Shown here piece by piece: positions 1 through 10,849 of a stretch of DNA of 64,000 nucleotides. The notes beneath the pieces were generated by a model. The model made no database searches, was not told the DNA's origin, and saw only the letters and a program-made list of their open reading frames with translations. The position numbers and the translations under genes are program-made. This stretch comes from Hyphomicrobiaceae bacterium (GTDB lineage Bacteria; Pseudomonadota; Alphaproteobacteria; Rhizobiales; Aestuariivirgaceae), in assembly GCA_900298995.1 (NCBI GenBank), contig OMIC01000007.1, positions 118,191 through 182,190 on the forward strand. The letters run 5' to 3'. The first letter of the stretch is position 1, and every line of letters starts with the position of its first letter.

Positions 1-488
1 CAGGTGGAAGCGTCGAGCTGGTTCCTGTGGAGCAGCCTCCGGTAGATGGCGGCGTCGGGCTTCACCAGACGCTCTTCGCCCGAGACGACGATGTCCCGGA
101 ACAGGCTGAGGAAGCCGAAGCGGCCGCGGGTCTCGCGGAACTTGTCCTGATGCCAGTTGGTAATGGCGTAAACGGGCGTGCCCTGCGCTGACAGCGCCTC
201 GAGGATCGCAACGCTTCCCGCGATGGGCCCGACTATGGTCTCGGCCCAGCGGCTGTCATAGGCAGCGATGGCATCGGCGTGGGCGGGGTGTCGGGCGATT
301 GCCTCCGCGATGCCGTCTTCAAAGCTGCGGCCGCGATCCTGCTCGTGGTTCCACGCGGCCGTGCACACATGGCCTATGAACCAATCGACCTCGGCTTCGC
401 TGGCAAAAATCTTGCGGTAGAGCGCGCGCGGATCCCAGCGGATCAGAACATTGCCGATATCGAAGACGACATTCATGCCGCCACTCAT
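1..488 (-). CDS. HAD-family hydrolase (partial, C-terminus off the left edge)
   Basis: Haloacid-dehalogenase superfamily phosphatase or dehalogenase. The reading frame opens with the HAD motif I segment DIGNVLI, then shows motif II (ITNW) and the motif III lysine in VKPDAAIY, followed by the window edge, so the last motif (acidic, Mg-binding) is not visible. The ATG at 488-486 overlaps the TGA of smc (ATGA), so it is translationally coupled to smc; a second in-frame ATG at 476 directly before NVVFDIGN is equally possible. The asparagine in DIGN, rather than DxD, resembles the 2-haloacid dehalogenase / epoxide-hydrolase-N-terminal-like subgroup. Substrate cannot be told from sequence. Confidence 0.8.
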   Translation of the reverse strand, partial: MSGGMNVVFDIGNVLIRWDPRALYRKIFASEAEVDWFIGHVCTAAWNHEQDRGRSFEDGIAEAIARHPAHADAIAAYDSRWAETIVGPIAGSVAILEALSAQGTPVYAITNWHQDKFRETRGRFGFLSLFRDIVVSGEERLVKPDAAIYRRLLHRNQLDAST

Positions 489-3400
489 GCGGACTGGGCG
501 ACAACCATGGTTTCGGCCTCGGCAAGATTGACCGACACCAGCTGCGATACGCCGCGCTCAAGCATCGTGACACCGAATAGCCGGTGCATGCGGGCCATGG
601 AAAGAGCATGGTGCGTGATGATCAGGAAGCGTGTCTCGGTGCGTTCAAGCATCGCATCGAGGAGATTGCAGAAGCGCTCCACATTGTGGTCGTCGAGCGG
701 GGCGTCGACTTCGTCCAGCACGCAGATCGGCGATGGATTGGTCAGGAATACCGCAAAGATCAGCGACATGGCGGTGAGCGTCTGCTCGCCGCCAGAGAGA
801 AGCGACAGGGTGGTCGGCTTCTTGCCGGGGGGATTTGCGATGATCTCGAGGCCGGCCTCCAGCGGGTCGTCCGACTCGATCAGATGCAGTTCGGCCTTGC
901 CGCCGCCGAAGAGGGTGGTGAAAAGCTCGCCGAATTTCTGGTTCACGCTGCCGAATGCATCCAGCAGGCGTTGCCGCCCCTCGCGGTTGAGGCTCGAGAT
1001 GCCACCGCGCAGCTTGTTGATGGCCTGGATGAGGTCATCGCGTTCCTTGACCAGTCCCTCGAGCTGGGCAGCGACCTCATTTGCTTCCTCGTCAGCCCGC
1101 AGATTGACTCCACCCAGCCGCTCGCGGTCCTCGCGCAGGCCCTGCAGCTTGCGCTCGATCTCGCTGGCACCCTGAATGTCGTCCGTTTCGAGGCCGGCCG
1201 TCGCCAGAACCTCCTCAGGCCCGCATTGCAGCGTTTCCGCGATACGTTGCACGGCGGCTTCAAGCCGGCTGGTGCTGGACTCGAGGTGCGCACCCAGACG
1301 GGCATGGTCCTCGCGCGCCGCGGCCAGCAGCTCCTGCACGGCGCGCAGCTCCTGATCGGCCTGGCGCACGTCATTCTCGGCCGCCTGAAGCGCATCGGAT
1401 GCTTCGCGCTTGCCGGCTTCCGCCTCGGCCAGCGTGTTCATCAGCTTGAGACGCCGCTCTGCAAGCAGTTGCGGCAGTGCGGCAAGCTCGGCAATTGTGG
1501 AGCGCGTCTCGCTGGCTCGCACCGTCAACTGGTCGATCTGTTCATGCGCGCGCGCTGCACGGGCTGTCCACTGCACCATCTCGCGTGCGATGGCTTCGAT
1601 GCGTCCGGCGCGGGTGCTGGCTTCGCGTTCCAGCCCGTCATGGGCGGCACGCGCTTCGGCATAGGCAGCGCGCTCGCGGTTGACAGCATCACGCAGTCCA
1701 TTGAGCGCTGTCTGCAGACCCTCGAGCACCGGCAGGCCTTCGGCCTCTGCAGTCGCCGCGGCCAGTCCGGCGCGACCTTCCTCCAGCGCTTCGGAAATCC
1801 GGCGCTGGGCTTCGTCGAGCGCACTGGTCTGGGCCAGGCGTTCAGCGGCCTGACGCTCATGGGTGGCCAGGGCCCGGCGGGCAAAGTCGACGGCCGACAT
1901 TGCTGCCCGGTGCCCTTCGCGCTTGTCGCGCTCGACTCGTACCGCAGCTTCGACAGCGGCGCGGGCGTCGTCGAACAAGATCCGGGACGCCTCGGAAGCT
2001 GCGATGGCTTCCGTCATTTCGACTTCGAGCAGCGCGAGGCGGTTGCGCTCGGCCAGCCGCTTGGCGGCGGCCGATGGGGCGTCAGCGGCCGCCGTGAAAC
2101 CGTCCCAGCGCCAGCAGTCTCCCTCGCGCGAGACAAGGCGCTGGCCCGGGCGGAGCTGTGGTTGCAGGGCTTGGCCGAGTTCACGCGAGACCACACCGAT
2201 GTGGCCCAGACGGCGCTGCAGTGCAGCCGGAGCTTCCACGAAGCGGCTGAGCTGTTCAGCTCCGTCCGGCAGCGGAGCGGTCTCCGGGAGCGGAGGCAGA
2301 CCGCGCCAGTGAACAGGGGCGCCCTCGTCGGCGGAAGCATCAATGTCATCACCCAGCGCAGCACCGAGTGCTGCTTCATAACCCTGGGTGACGCTGAGCT
2401 GATCGACCAGCGGTGGCCACAGATCGCCTCCGCCCGCCTTGAGCAGTTTCGTCAGGGTGCGGACTTCCGTCTGCAGGCGGTCGGCCTTGCGTCGGGCCTC
2501 GTCATGGGCGGAGCGGTATTCGGATTCAGTTCCGCGCGCCAGCCGGACGGCTGTTTCGGCCTCGGATGCTGCTTGTTCGAATTCCGTCGCTTCGGTGATC
2601 GCATGTTCGACGGCAGCTGCCAGGATCTGTGCATCGCCATCGACGCTGAAGCGGGCGAGCAGTGCATCGCGCTTGGTCTGTGTCTCGGACAATTCGCGGT
2701 CCAGCCGCGAGACACGCGCGCTGTGTTCCTCGATCGAACGGAGAATGGCGTTGCGCCGCGCCGTCAGTTCCGAGAGACGCGCACTGGCTTCGTCCGCCGC
2801 CTCCTGGGCGCGGGACAGGGCCTCGGCCGCTTCCTGGAGTGCCACGGCCGCGGCAGCGCGCGCCTCAGTGCCGGACTCTTGCTGGGCCTTGAGTTCGGTA
2901 TCCTCTCCGGAGAGCTGTTCCAGCACGCGGCCGGTGTCGGTCAGCAGTTCCTGTTCACGCTGGAGATCGGACCCGATCTGCTCGACGCGCTGTTCCAGTT
3001 CCTTGCGGCGCTCCGCGGCGCGGCGTTCTTCTTCGTCGAGCGCGTTGCGCTCATGACTCACCCGCTGCAGCACGGCGGCGCGGACCGCTTCCTGTTCACG
3101 CAGTGCTGGCAGTTTCTCGCCCAGATCGTCACGCAGGCGAAGCTTCTCTGAGGCAGCGCGCGTGTGTTCGGCGAGAATCCGCGTGGCCTCATCGAGAGCA
3201 GCGGAATCCTGCGCGCAGCTCTCGGCCGCGTCCTTCCAGTTCACATAATGCCCCATCGCCTCCAGCCTGCGGATTTCGGCGGACAGGCCCTTGTACTTGA
3301 CGGCCTGCCGCGCCTGCCGCTTGAGGCTGTTGAGCTGTGTCTCGAGCTGGGCGGTGACATCGTCGAGGCGTGTGAGGTTCTGCTCGGCGGCGCGGAGCTT

Positions 3401-3946
3401 GAGCTCCGCCTCGTGGCGACGGGTGTGCAGACCGGTGATGCCGGCTGCCTCCTCGAGGATCAGACGACGTGCCTGTGGCTTGGCGTTGATGATCTCGCTG
3501 ATCTGTCCCTGCCGGACGAGTGCGGGAGAGCGAGCGCCGGTCGAGACGTCGGCGAACAGAAGCTGGACGTCGCGGGCGCGCACGTCGCGGCCATTGATGC
3601 GGTAGGCCGAGCCTTCCTCGCGTTCGATACGCCGAGAGATCTCAAGCGTCTCCTGGTCATTGTATGGCTGTGGGGCACTCCCGTCATCGTTGACGAGTGT
3701 CACCAGGACTTCGGCCATGTTGCGCGCCGGGCGCTGCGTCGTACCTGAAAAGATCACGTCATCCATGCCCGTTGCGCGCATGGACTTGTATGAGCTTTCG
3801 CCCATCACCCAGCGCAGCGCTTCAAGCAGGTTCGACTTGCCGCAGCCATTGGGACCGACGATTCCGGTGAGGCCCGGTTCAATGAGAAGGTCCGTCGGTT
3901 CAACGAAGGACTTGAACCCCGAAAGCCGCAGCCGTGTGAATTTCAT
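485..3946 (-). CDS. smc: Chromosome segregation protein SMC
   Basis: SMC ATPase that organises and helps segregate the chromosome with ScpA and ScpB. The protein is about 1153 residues, the usual size for alphaproteobacterial Smc. The N-terminal head has Walker A GPNGCGKS at residues 31-38, there are two long Glu/Ala/Arg-rich coiled-coil arms flanking a central hinge near the middle, and the C-terminal head shows the ABC signature LLSGGEQ and Walker B ICVLDEVDAPLDD. I chose the ATG at 3946 (MKFTRLRLSGFKSF), because Smc proteins start within a few residues of this motif; the open frame runs 36 codons further upstream but that part looks non-coding. It is 40 bases downstream of the dsbA-like gene and overlaps the following HAD gene by 4 bases. 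Confidence 0.96.
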   Translation of the reverse strand: MKFTRLRLSGFKSFVEPTDLLIEPGLTGIVGPNGCGKSNLLEALRWVMGESSYKSMRATGMDDVIFSGTTQRPARNMAEVLVTLVNDDGSAPQPYNDQETLEISRRIEREEGSAYRINGRDVRARDVQLLFADVSTGARSPALVRQGQISEIINAKPQARRLILEEAAGITGLHTRRHEAELKLRAAEQNLTRLDDVTAQLETQLNSLKRQARQAVKYKGLSAEIRRLEAMGHYVNWKDAAESCAQDSAALDEATRILAEHTRAASEKLRLRDDLGEKLPALREQEAVRAAVLQRVSHERNALDEEERRAAERRKELEQRVEQIGSDLQREQELLTDTGRVLEQLSGEDTELKAQQESGTEARAAAAVALQEAAEALSRAQEAADEASARLSELTARRNAILRSIEEHSARVSRLDRELSETQTKRDALLARFSVDGDAQILAAAVEHAITEATEFEQAASEAETAVRLARGTESEYRSAHDEARRKADRLQTEVRTLTKLLKAGGGDLWPPLVDQLSVTQGYEAALGAALGDDIDASADEGAPVHWRGLPPLPETAPLPDGAEQLSRFVEAPAALQRRLGHIGVVSRELGQALQPQLRPGQRLVSREGDCWRWDGFTAAADAPSAAAKRLAERNRLALLEVEMTEAIAASEASRILFDDARAAVEAAVRVERDKREGHRAAMSAVDFARRALATHERQAAERLAQTSALDEAQRRISEALEEGRAGLAAATAEAEGLPVLEGLQTALNGLRDAVNRERAAYAEARAAHDGLEREASTRAGRIEAIAREMVQWTARAARAHEQIDQLTVRASETRSTIAELAALPQLLAERRLKLMNTLAEAEAGKREASDALQAAENDVRQADQELRAVQELLAAAREDHARLGAHLESSTSRLEAAVQRIAETLQCGPEEVLATAGLETDDIQGASEIERKLQGLREDRERLGGVNLRADEEANEVAAQLEGLVKERDDLIQAINKLRGGISSLNREGRQRLLDAFGSVNQKFGELFTTLFGGGKAELHLIESDDPLEAGLEIIANPPGKKPTTLSLLSGGEQTLTAMSLIFAVFLTNPSPICVLDEVDAPLDDHNVERFCNLLDAMLERTETRFLIITHHALSMARMHRLFGVTMLERGVSQLVSVNLAEAETMVVAQSA

Positions 3947-3986
3947 CTTTGTATCCAGCCTCTGTCTTGCCGCCCCGGCGCTACGC

Positions 3987-4607
3987 TCACAGCAGCTTGT
4001 CGATTTCTGCCTTGAGCGTGTCGTAGGTCTGTTCGCCAACAAGTTGCGTGCCATTCAGGAAGAAGGTCGGCGTACCCTTCACCCCGAACTTCACGCCACC
4101 GTCGCGGATTTCTATGATGCCCTTGGCGAGCGACTCATCCTTCAGCGTGTCATTGAACTTCTGCTCGCTGAAACCGGCTTGCTTGGCGATGTTGAGAAGC
4201 CCCTCGGCGGGGTTCTGCGACCAACTCTCCAGCGTGTCGAAGAAGACGCTGATCAGAGGAAAATAGGACTCCTTCGGTGCTGCGCGGGCGATCATGAATG
4301 CGGCCAGCGCCGCGTCGTTCAGCGGAAACTCGCGGAAGACGAAACGGATCTTGCCGGTATCGACATAGTCGGCCTTGAGTTTCGGCCAGACATCCTTGTG
4401 GAAGGCTGCGCAATGCGGACAGGTGGCCGAGGCATATTCCACAATGGTGACCTTGGCGTCCTCACCGGCCCCGAGTGCCATGTCGCCGAGGGATGGCGGC
4501 TTGAGCAGTTCGGCCAGGTCGACAGCGGCGAGGGAAGGAGAAACGGCTGCGAGGGCGGCGCAGGCCGTCCCGAGGCTGAGAAGGCGTCGGCGTGAAATCT
4601 TGTCCAT
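3987..4607 (-). CDS. DsbA-family periplasmic thiol:disulfide oxidoreductase
   Basis: Thioredoxin-fold protein expected to make or shuffle disulfides in exported proteins. It is 206 residues, with an N-terminal SRRRLLSLG stretch followed by an Ala-rich hydrophobic run ending in SLAA, which looks like a Tat-type or Sec signal peptide. The active site CPHC lies at residues 63-66 and the cis-proline loop is in GTPTFFLNG near the C-terminus. This is the DsbA/BdbD-like single-domain type, not classic E. coli DsbA. It sits between dciA and smc in the same direction, a neighbourhood common in Rhizobiales. Whether it is an oxidase or a reductase in vivo cannot be told here. Confidence 0.9.
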   Translation of the reverse strand: MDKISRRRLLSLGTACAALAAVSPSLAAVDLAELLKPPSLGDMALGAGEDAKVTIVEYASATCPHCAAFHKDVWPKLKADYVDTGKIRFVFREFPLNDAALAAFMIARAAPKESYFPLISVFFDTLESWSQNPAEGLLNIAKQAGFSEQKFNDTLKDESLAKGIIEIRDGGVKFGVKGTPTFFLNGTQLVGEQTYDTLKAEIDKLL

Positions 4608-4646
4608 GTCGCTTACCTACTAGATGTTGAGGGGTGGAACCACACG

Positions 4647-5120
4647 TTATTTGCCTTGTGGAGAACTCCGACCCTTGGCCGCCACCGACCGCCCGAGGCG
4701 TTCCAGCGCAGTCTTGAGGGGGCCGGACTCGACCTTTTCAAGCTCTTGCTCGCAAACAGGTTTTTCAGGCAGCGGGGCGCGCGCGCGGGGGCGGTTCGGA
4801 AGCTGCGTGGCCTGCACCACCTTGATCGCGCCGATGGCGCCGTAGCCAAAGAAACTGTTGATGCGTGCGATGATGCGGGACGCTTCATATTGTAGCCCGA
4901 GCGCATGGCCCGGTGCTGCCCGGATGACAAGCGTGCCGCCTTGTTTCCGGGCCTCTTCGACAGCGGTTCTGGGCCATCTGATTCGCTCGGGGGCTGAAAC
5001 GGCTGCCAGCTCCGCGCCGACAATGGCCTCCCAATTGGCCACGGCGTCGGCGGCGGCAAATCCGTAGCGCGCGAATGTCGCTCTGGTGATCTCGCGGAAA
5101 TGCTTTGAGAGGGTTTCCAT
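4647..5120 (-). CDS. dciA: DciA-like DUF721 protein (candidate DnaB helicase loader)
   Basis: DUF721-domain protein of 157 residues. In bacteria without DnaC, DciA-type proteins load or interact with the replicative helicase DnaB. The N-terminal part shows the domain's typical Trp and basic pattern (ANWEAIVGAELAAVSAPERIRWPR), a strand with GGTLVIRAAPGHALGLQYE, and a GYGAI segment; the last 40 residues are Pro/Arg/Lys-rich and look disordered. I chose ATG 5120 (METLSKHF) because the longer open frame would run into divergent mutY. Only about 54 bases separate the two genes, so they probably share a promoter region. The dciA function is inferred from family and neighbourhood. Confidence 0.82.
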   Translation of the reverse strand: METLSKHFREITRATFARYGFAAADAVANWEAIVGAELAAVSAPERIRWPRTAVEEARKQGGTLVIRAAPGHALGLQYEASRIIARINSFFGYGAIGAIKVVQATQLPNRPRARAPLPEKPVCEQELEKVESGPLKTALERLGRSVAAKGRSSPQGK

Positions 5121-5174
5121 TGCCGGGGCTGCAGGCTGCTCTATACGGAGATCGCTATAACAGGAGTCGCTTGT

Positions 5175-6275
5175 TTGCGCAGCAGCGTGGCCAGAAAAGG
5201 GCCGGGACCGCAGGCCGCACGCCGGCTTCTCGCGTGGTACGATGTCCATGCCCGGGTCCTGCCATGGCGGGAGGTGCCCGGCGTCATGCCGGATCCTTAC
5301 CGCGTATGGCTTTCGGAGATCATGCTGCAGCAGACCACCGTTCAGGCGGTCAAAGGCTATTTCGAGCGTTTCCTTGCAAAGTGGCCAGATGTCGGGGCGC
5401 TGGCTTCCGCGCCGCTGGACGACGTGCTCAAGGCCTGGGCAGGACTGGGCTATTACGCCAGAGCACGCAACCTCCACGCCTGTGCGAAGGAAGTTGCCCA
5501 GCATCACGGCGGGCGGTTTCCGGAGACGGAGGCAGCGCTTCGCGGCCTGCCCGGGATCGGGCCCTATACAGCAGCCGCCATCGCCGCCATTGCCTTCGGC
5601 GGACGTCATGCTGCTGTCGATGGCAATGTCGAGCGGGTCATTACCCGCCTCCATGCAATCGAGACACCACTACCTGCCGCAAAGGCTGACATCCGGGAAC
5701 GGGCCCAGGCGCTGGTGCCCAGCGCGCGTGCAGGTGATTTTGCCCAGGCCATGATGGACCTGGGTGCCACCATCTGCACGCCGCGTGCGCCGGACTGCGG
5801 CCGTTGCCCGTTCGCTGCGTGCTGTGAGGGGCGGAAGTCCGGAATTGCTGAAACGCTGCCGCGCAAGGCACCGCGCAAAGAGCGCCCCGTGCGTCACGGG
5901 ACCGCGTTCTGGATCGAACGGGGTGATGGCGCCGTGCTGCTGCGGCGCCGACCCGAGCGCGGTTTGCTTGGCGGCATGATGGAAGTACCCACGACGGCCT
6001 GGGGCGCGCCGCCCGCCAAAGCCGAACGCGAAGCGCCGCTCGCGGCGCACTGGAACGCGCTATCCGGCGAAGTCCATCACAGCTTCACGCATTTTGATCT
6101 GGTGCTGATCGTCTGGCGTGCCCGGCATGTGATGGACGGGGCCTTGCGCGACAATGGCGACTACCGATGGGTGATGCCGGAGGATCTCTCCAGCGAGGCA
6201 TTGCCGACCGTCATGCGTAAGGTGGTTGCGCATGCGCGGGGCAAAGCAGAAACACCGCGCCGCAAGCGACTCTGA
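5175..6275 (+). CDS. mutY: A/G-specific adenine DNA glycosylase MutY
   Basis: Removes adenine mispaired with 8-oxoguanine or guanine. The 366-residue protein has the helix-hairpin-helix LPGIGPYTAAAI, the catalytic Glu in SEIMLQQT (about residue 48) and catalytic Asp in VDGNVERV (about residue 149). A [4Fe-4S] cluster loop follows as Cys-X6-Cys-X2-Cys-X5-Cys in CTPRAPDCGRCPFAACC, and a C-terminal NUDIX-like 8-oxoG recognition domain ends the protein. There is no ATG near the expected N-terminus. The best start is TTG at 5175, preceded by AGGAG at 5162-5166 with 8 bases of spacing; GTG at 5187 is the alternative. It is divergent from dciA and convergent with ccrM. Confidence 0.96.
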   Translation: MRSSVARKGPGPQAARRLLAWYDVHARVLPWREVPGVMPDPYRVWLSEIMLQQTTVQAVKGYFERFLAKWPDVGALASAPLDDVLKAWAGLGYYARARNLHACAKEVAQHHGGRFPETEAALRGLPGIGPYTAAAIAAIAFGGRHAAVDGNVERVITRLHAIETPLPAAKADIRERAQALVPSARAGDFAQAMMDLGATICTPRAPDCGRCPFAACCEGRKSGIAETLPRKAPRKERPVRHGTAFWIERGDGAVLLRRRPERGLLGGMMEVPTTAWGAPPAKAEREAPLAAHWNALSGEVHHSFTHFDLVLIVWRARHVMDGALRDNGDYRWVMPEDLSSEALPTVMRKVVAHARGKAETPRRKRL

Positions 6276-6279
6276 AAGC

Positions 6280-8101
<1,822 letters not shown>

Positions 8102-8122
8102 GCCACACTTATGGGCGCGGCA

Positions 8123-9238
8123 TCAGAGCAACGTCAACTGCTGGCCCCTCTTGGGTGGTGGCTGGAAATACGCAGTCGAGAGCCGTGTGCGCGCGGCGTT
8201 GAGGCCAAGGCGCCGGCAGGCAAGTTCGAAGCGGCGGCCGATGGTCCAGGCATAGGGGCCGCTTCCCGTCTGGCGGCGGCCGAAGGTGGAGTCATAGTCC
8301 TTGCCGCCATGGCCAGAGCGCACCAGCGACATGACCTTCGCCGCCCGCTCCGGAAGCGCGTGATGAAGCCAGGTTCCAAACACATCCTTCACCTCGTGTG
8401 GCAGACGGAGCATGACATATCCTGCCTCGCGCGCCCCTGCGGCGTGGGCCGCCTTGAGGATGGATTCGATCTCGGCATCATTCACCGCCGGAATGATTGG
8501 CGCCACCATGACGGTGACCGGTATTCCCGCAGCCGCAAGCTGTGCGATGGCTTCGAGCCGCCTCGCAGGCGTCGCAGCGCGGGGTTCCATGGCGCGCGCC
8601 AGCCCGGGGTCCAGTGTCGTCACTGATACCGCCACCTTGACCAGCTCCTTGCGGGCCATGGGGGCCAGGATGTCAATGTCACGCGTGACCAGGGCGGATT
8701 TGGTGAGGATGCCTGCCGGGTGGTTGAACTCGGCCAGCACCTCGAGAATGCGCCGCGTGATGCCGAGCCGACGCTCCACCGGCTGATAGCAGTCAGTGTT
8801 CGCGCCCAGCGCCAGTGTGCGCGGCTCATAGCTTGCGGATTCCAGTTCCGACCGGAGAAGTTCGGGCGCATTGGGCTTGGCAAACAGCTTCGACTCGAAA
8901 TCAATGCCTGGTGACAGCCCCATGTAGGCGTGCGCCGGCCGCGCATAGCAATAGGCGCAGCCGTGCTCGCAGCCACGATAGGGATTGATCGAGCGATCGA
9001 AGGAGATGTCTGGCGAGTCGTTGCGTGTGATGATGGTCTTCGCCTTTTCTTCGAACACCTCGGTGCGAAAGGCCGGCAGATCTTCCAGCCCCTGCCAGCC
9101 ATCATCGAAGAGGCTGCGGCTCAGGGTCTCGAAGCGGCCGGACATGTTCACTGGCGCGCCCCGCCCGCGCGTCTGCTGCGGCAGAACGGTCAGTTGGCCG
9201 TGGGCCATGCGGGCCGAAGTAGGAGACGGCTTGGACAT
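8123..9238 (-). CDS. PA0069-family radical SAM protein
   Basis: Radical SAM protein of 371 residues with the cluster-binding Cys-X3-Cys-X2-Cys motif as CEHGCAYC at residues 90-97, in the context INPYRGCEHGCAYCYAR that marks the SplB-related PA0069 family. The function of this family has not been settled; relatedness to spore photoproduct lyase suggests a DNA or nucleotide substrate, but this is only inference. LALGANTDCYQPVE and VSVTTLDP are other conserved blocks. It is upstream of rnhB and divergent from the DMT exporter. The start at 9238 gives MSKPSPTS; an in-frame ATG at residue 11 is possible. Confidence 0.85.
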   Translation of the reverse strand: MSKPSPTSARMAHGQLTVLPQQTRGRGAPVNMSGRFETLSRSLFDDGWQGLEDLPAFRTEVFEEKAKTIITRNDSPDISFDRSINPYRGCEHGCAYCYARPAHAYMGLSPGIDFESKLFAKPNAPELLRSELESASYEPRTLALGANTDCYQPVERRLGITRRILEVLAEFNHPAGILTKSALVTRDIDILAPMARKELVKVAVSVTTLDPGLARAMEPRAATPARRLEAIAQLAAAGIPVTVMVAPIIPAVNDAEIESILKAAHAAGAREAGYVMLRLPHEVKDVFGTWLHHALPERAAKVMSLVRSGHGGKDYDSTFGRRQTGSGPYAWTIGRRFELACRRLGLNAARTRLSTAYFQPPPKRGQQLTLL

Positions 9239-9323
9239 GGTGGGATGATAAACGGATGACTAGAACAAATCAAGAACATATCTGCGTTGCATTGCGGTGC
9301 GGAGTGAACTCCGTCATGGTCTC

Positions 9324-10208
9324 ATGCCCATGACCCGCCGTCAGATTCTGCTGGCCCTGATGCCGCCCCTGTTCTTCGGAACCGGCTTCACCGTTGCCAA
9401 GCCGGCGGTCGAGCATTTTCCGCCGCTGTTCATGATGCTGATGGTGTATGGCGGCATTGCCATCGTGCTGGGCCTCACGCAGCGCGAACGGCTGCAGACC
9501 CCGGTTGCCTCGATCATCGCGATTTCGGCATTTGCGGTGACCATCCAGGGTGCGCTGCTGTTCTGGGGTCTGCGCAGCGCTGAGATGTCAGCCACTGCGG
9601 CCAATCTCATCCTGCAGATCCAGATCCCCTTCGCCGTGCTGCTCGACTGGCTGATCATGCGCCAGCGTCTCGACTTGAGAAAAGTGGCAGGGACGGCGAT
9701 TTCCATCTCCGGCGTTGCCATTGTCATTGGCCTGCCGAATCAGGCGCCGGGCGCCTTGCCGACGGTCATGATCATCGTCAGCGCCTTCTGCTGGGCGCTG
9801 GGTCAGGTACTGGCCCGCAAGCTCGGGCGTGATGATGGCGTGGGCCTGCTCAAGGCCAATGCCTTCGGCAGTGTGCCGCAGCTGGCGCTTGCCACGCTGC
9901 TGATCGAACAGGGGCAATGGCATTCGGTCGAAACGGCCACCTGGCTCCAATGGAGCATGCTGGCATTTGTCGGGGTCGTCGGCTTCTATCTGGCCTATAT
10001 GTGCTGGTTTTCCCTGCTGAGGCAGTGCCGCATGGACGAAGCAGCACCTTTCATATTGCTGATGCCCGTCGTTGGCATTCTGACAGCCGCACTGGTGCTG
10101 GGCGAAACCGTCTCAGCTGTCCAGATCGGCGGTGGGATTGTCATCCTTACCGGGCTGCTGATCGTCTCGGGCATCGGCTTTCCCCGCGGCTTGCGGAGCC
10201 GCGGCTAA
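9324..10208 (+). CDS. EamA/DMT-superfamily transporter
   Basis: Ten-helix inner-membrane exporter of the drug/metabolite transporter type with two repeated EamA domains. Hydrophobic segments run through the whole 294 residues and the second half repeats the first (GVVGFYLAYMCWFSLL, APFILLMPVVGILTAALVLGE). Family members export amino acids or other small metabolites, and the substrate is not predictable here. I prefer ATG 9324 or 9330 over the upstream GTG at 9297, because the extra residues are charged and look non-coding. No clear ribosome binding site precedes either ATG. The stop overlaps the stop of convergent moaB by 4 bases. Confidence 0.85.
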   Translation: MPMTRRQILLALMPPLFFGTGFTVAKPAVEHFPPLFMMLMVYGGIAIVLGLTQRERLQTPVASIIAISAFAVTIQGALLFWGLRSAEMSATAANLILQIQIPFAVLLDWLIMRQRLDLRKVAGTAISISGVAIVIGLPNQAPGALPTVMIIVSAFCWALGQVLARKLGRDDGVGLLKANAFGSVPQLALATLLIEQGQWHSVETATWLQWSMLAFVGVVGFYLAYMCWFSLLRQCRMDEAAPFILLMPVVGILTAALVLGETVSAVQIGGGIVILTGLLIVSGIGFPRGLRSRG

Positions 10209-10744
10209 GTTTTCCTGCGCCGCATGTGCTCGTCGAGCCGCGGCATGATTTCCACGAAATTGCAGGGCTTGTGCGTGTAGTCGAGCTGTGGTCTGAGAAT
10301 GCTGTCCCAGCCGTCGCGGCACGCGCCAGGTGATCCCGGAAGGCAGAAGACATACTTGCCTTTGAATACGCCGGCCGTGGCGCGTGACTGGATGGTCGAG
10401 GTGCCGATCTTCGGAAATGAAATCATGTGAAACAGAGTACCGAAGCCTTCGATTTCCTTCTCGAACAGACCACGCGCCGCCTCGATGGTCACGTCGTGTC
10501 CCGTCAGCCCGGTGCCACCCGTGGTGATGATGGCATCAATGTCGCTGCGGCCCGCCCAGTCCCGGATGACTCGGCGGATAGCGCGCACGTCATCCTTCAC
10601 GATCTTGCGCGCAGACAGCAGGTGTCCGGCGGCGGCAATCCGGTCCGACAGGGTCTGGCCAGAGGTGTCATCCTCGAGCGTCCTGGTATTGGATACCGTC
10701 AGGACGGCGATCCGGACGGGTATGAATTGCCGCGTTTCACTCAT
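10205..10744 (-). CDS. moaB: Molybdenum cofactor biosynthesis protein MoaB
   Basis: MoaB/MogA-type protein that adenylylates molybdopterin before molybdenum insertion. The 179-residue protein has the MoCF-binding fold signatures SNTRTLEDDTSGQTL, ITTGGTGLTGHDVT and FCLPGSPGACRDGWD, the last two forming the molybdopterin/AMP pocket. ATG 10744 (MSETRQFIP) is chosen; the frame extends ten codons further upstream but without a family match. It is convergent with the DMT exporter. Other molybdenum cofactor genes are not in the window. The uracil-DNA glycosylase gene upstream lies 105 bases away on the same strand. Confidence 0.93.
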   Translation of the reverse strand: MSETRQFIPVRIAVLTVSNTRTLEDDTSGQTLSDRIAAAGHLLSARKIVKDDVRAIRRVIRDWAGRSDIDAIITTGGTGLTGHDVTIEAARGLFEKEIEGFGTLFHMISFPKIGTSTIQSRATAGVFKGKYVFCLPGSPGACRDGWDSILRPQLDYTHKPCNFVEIMPRLDEHMRRRKT

Positions 10745-10849
10745 GCTGAAGAAGTCCCATGCCTGCCATTGCAACCCGCTCGCGCCGCTCGGACGCCTGC
10801 CGCAAGCCTATCACTGGCAAGGGTCTGACAACAGCCTCGCGCCGTCAGC

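Noticed and set aside
584..3151. Long open frame (855 residues) opposite smc
   Set aside because: It lies entirely antisense to smc, which matches its family along its whole length; the frame has no recognisable motif and arises from codon bias in GC-rich DNA.
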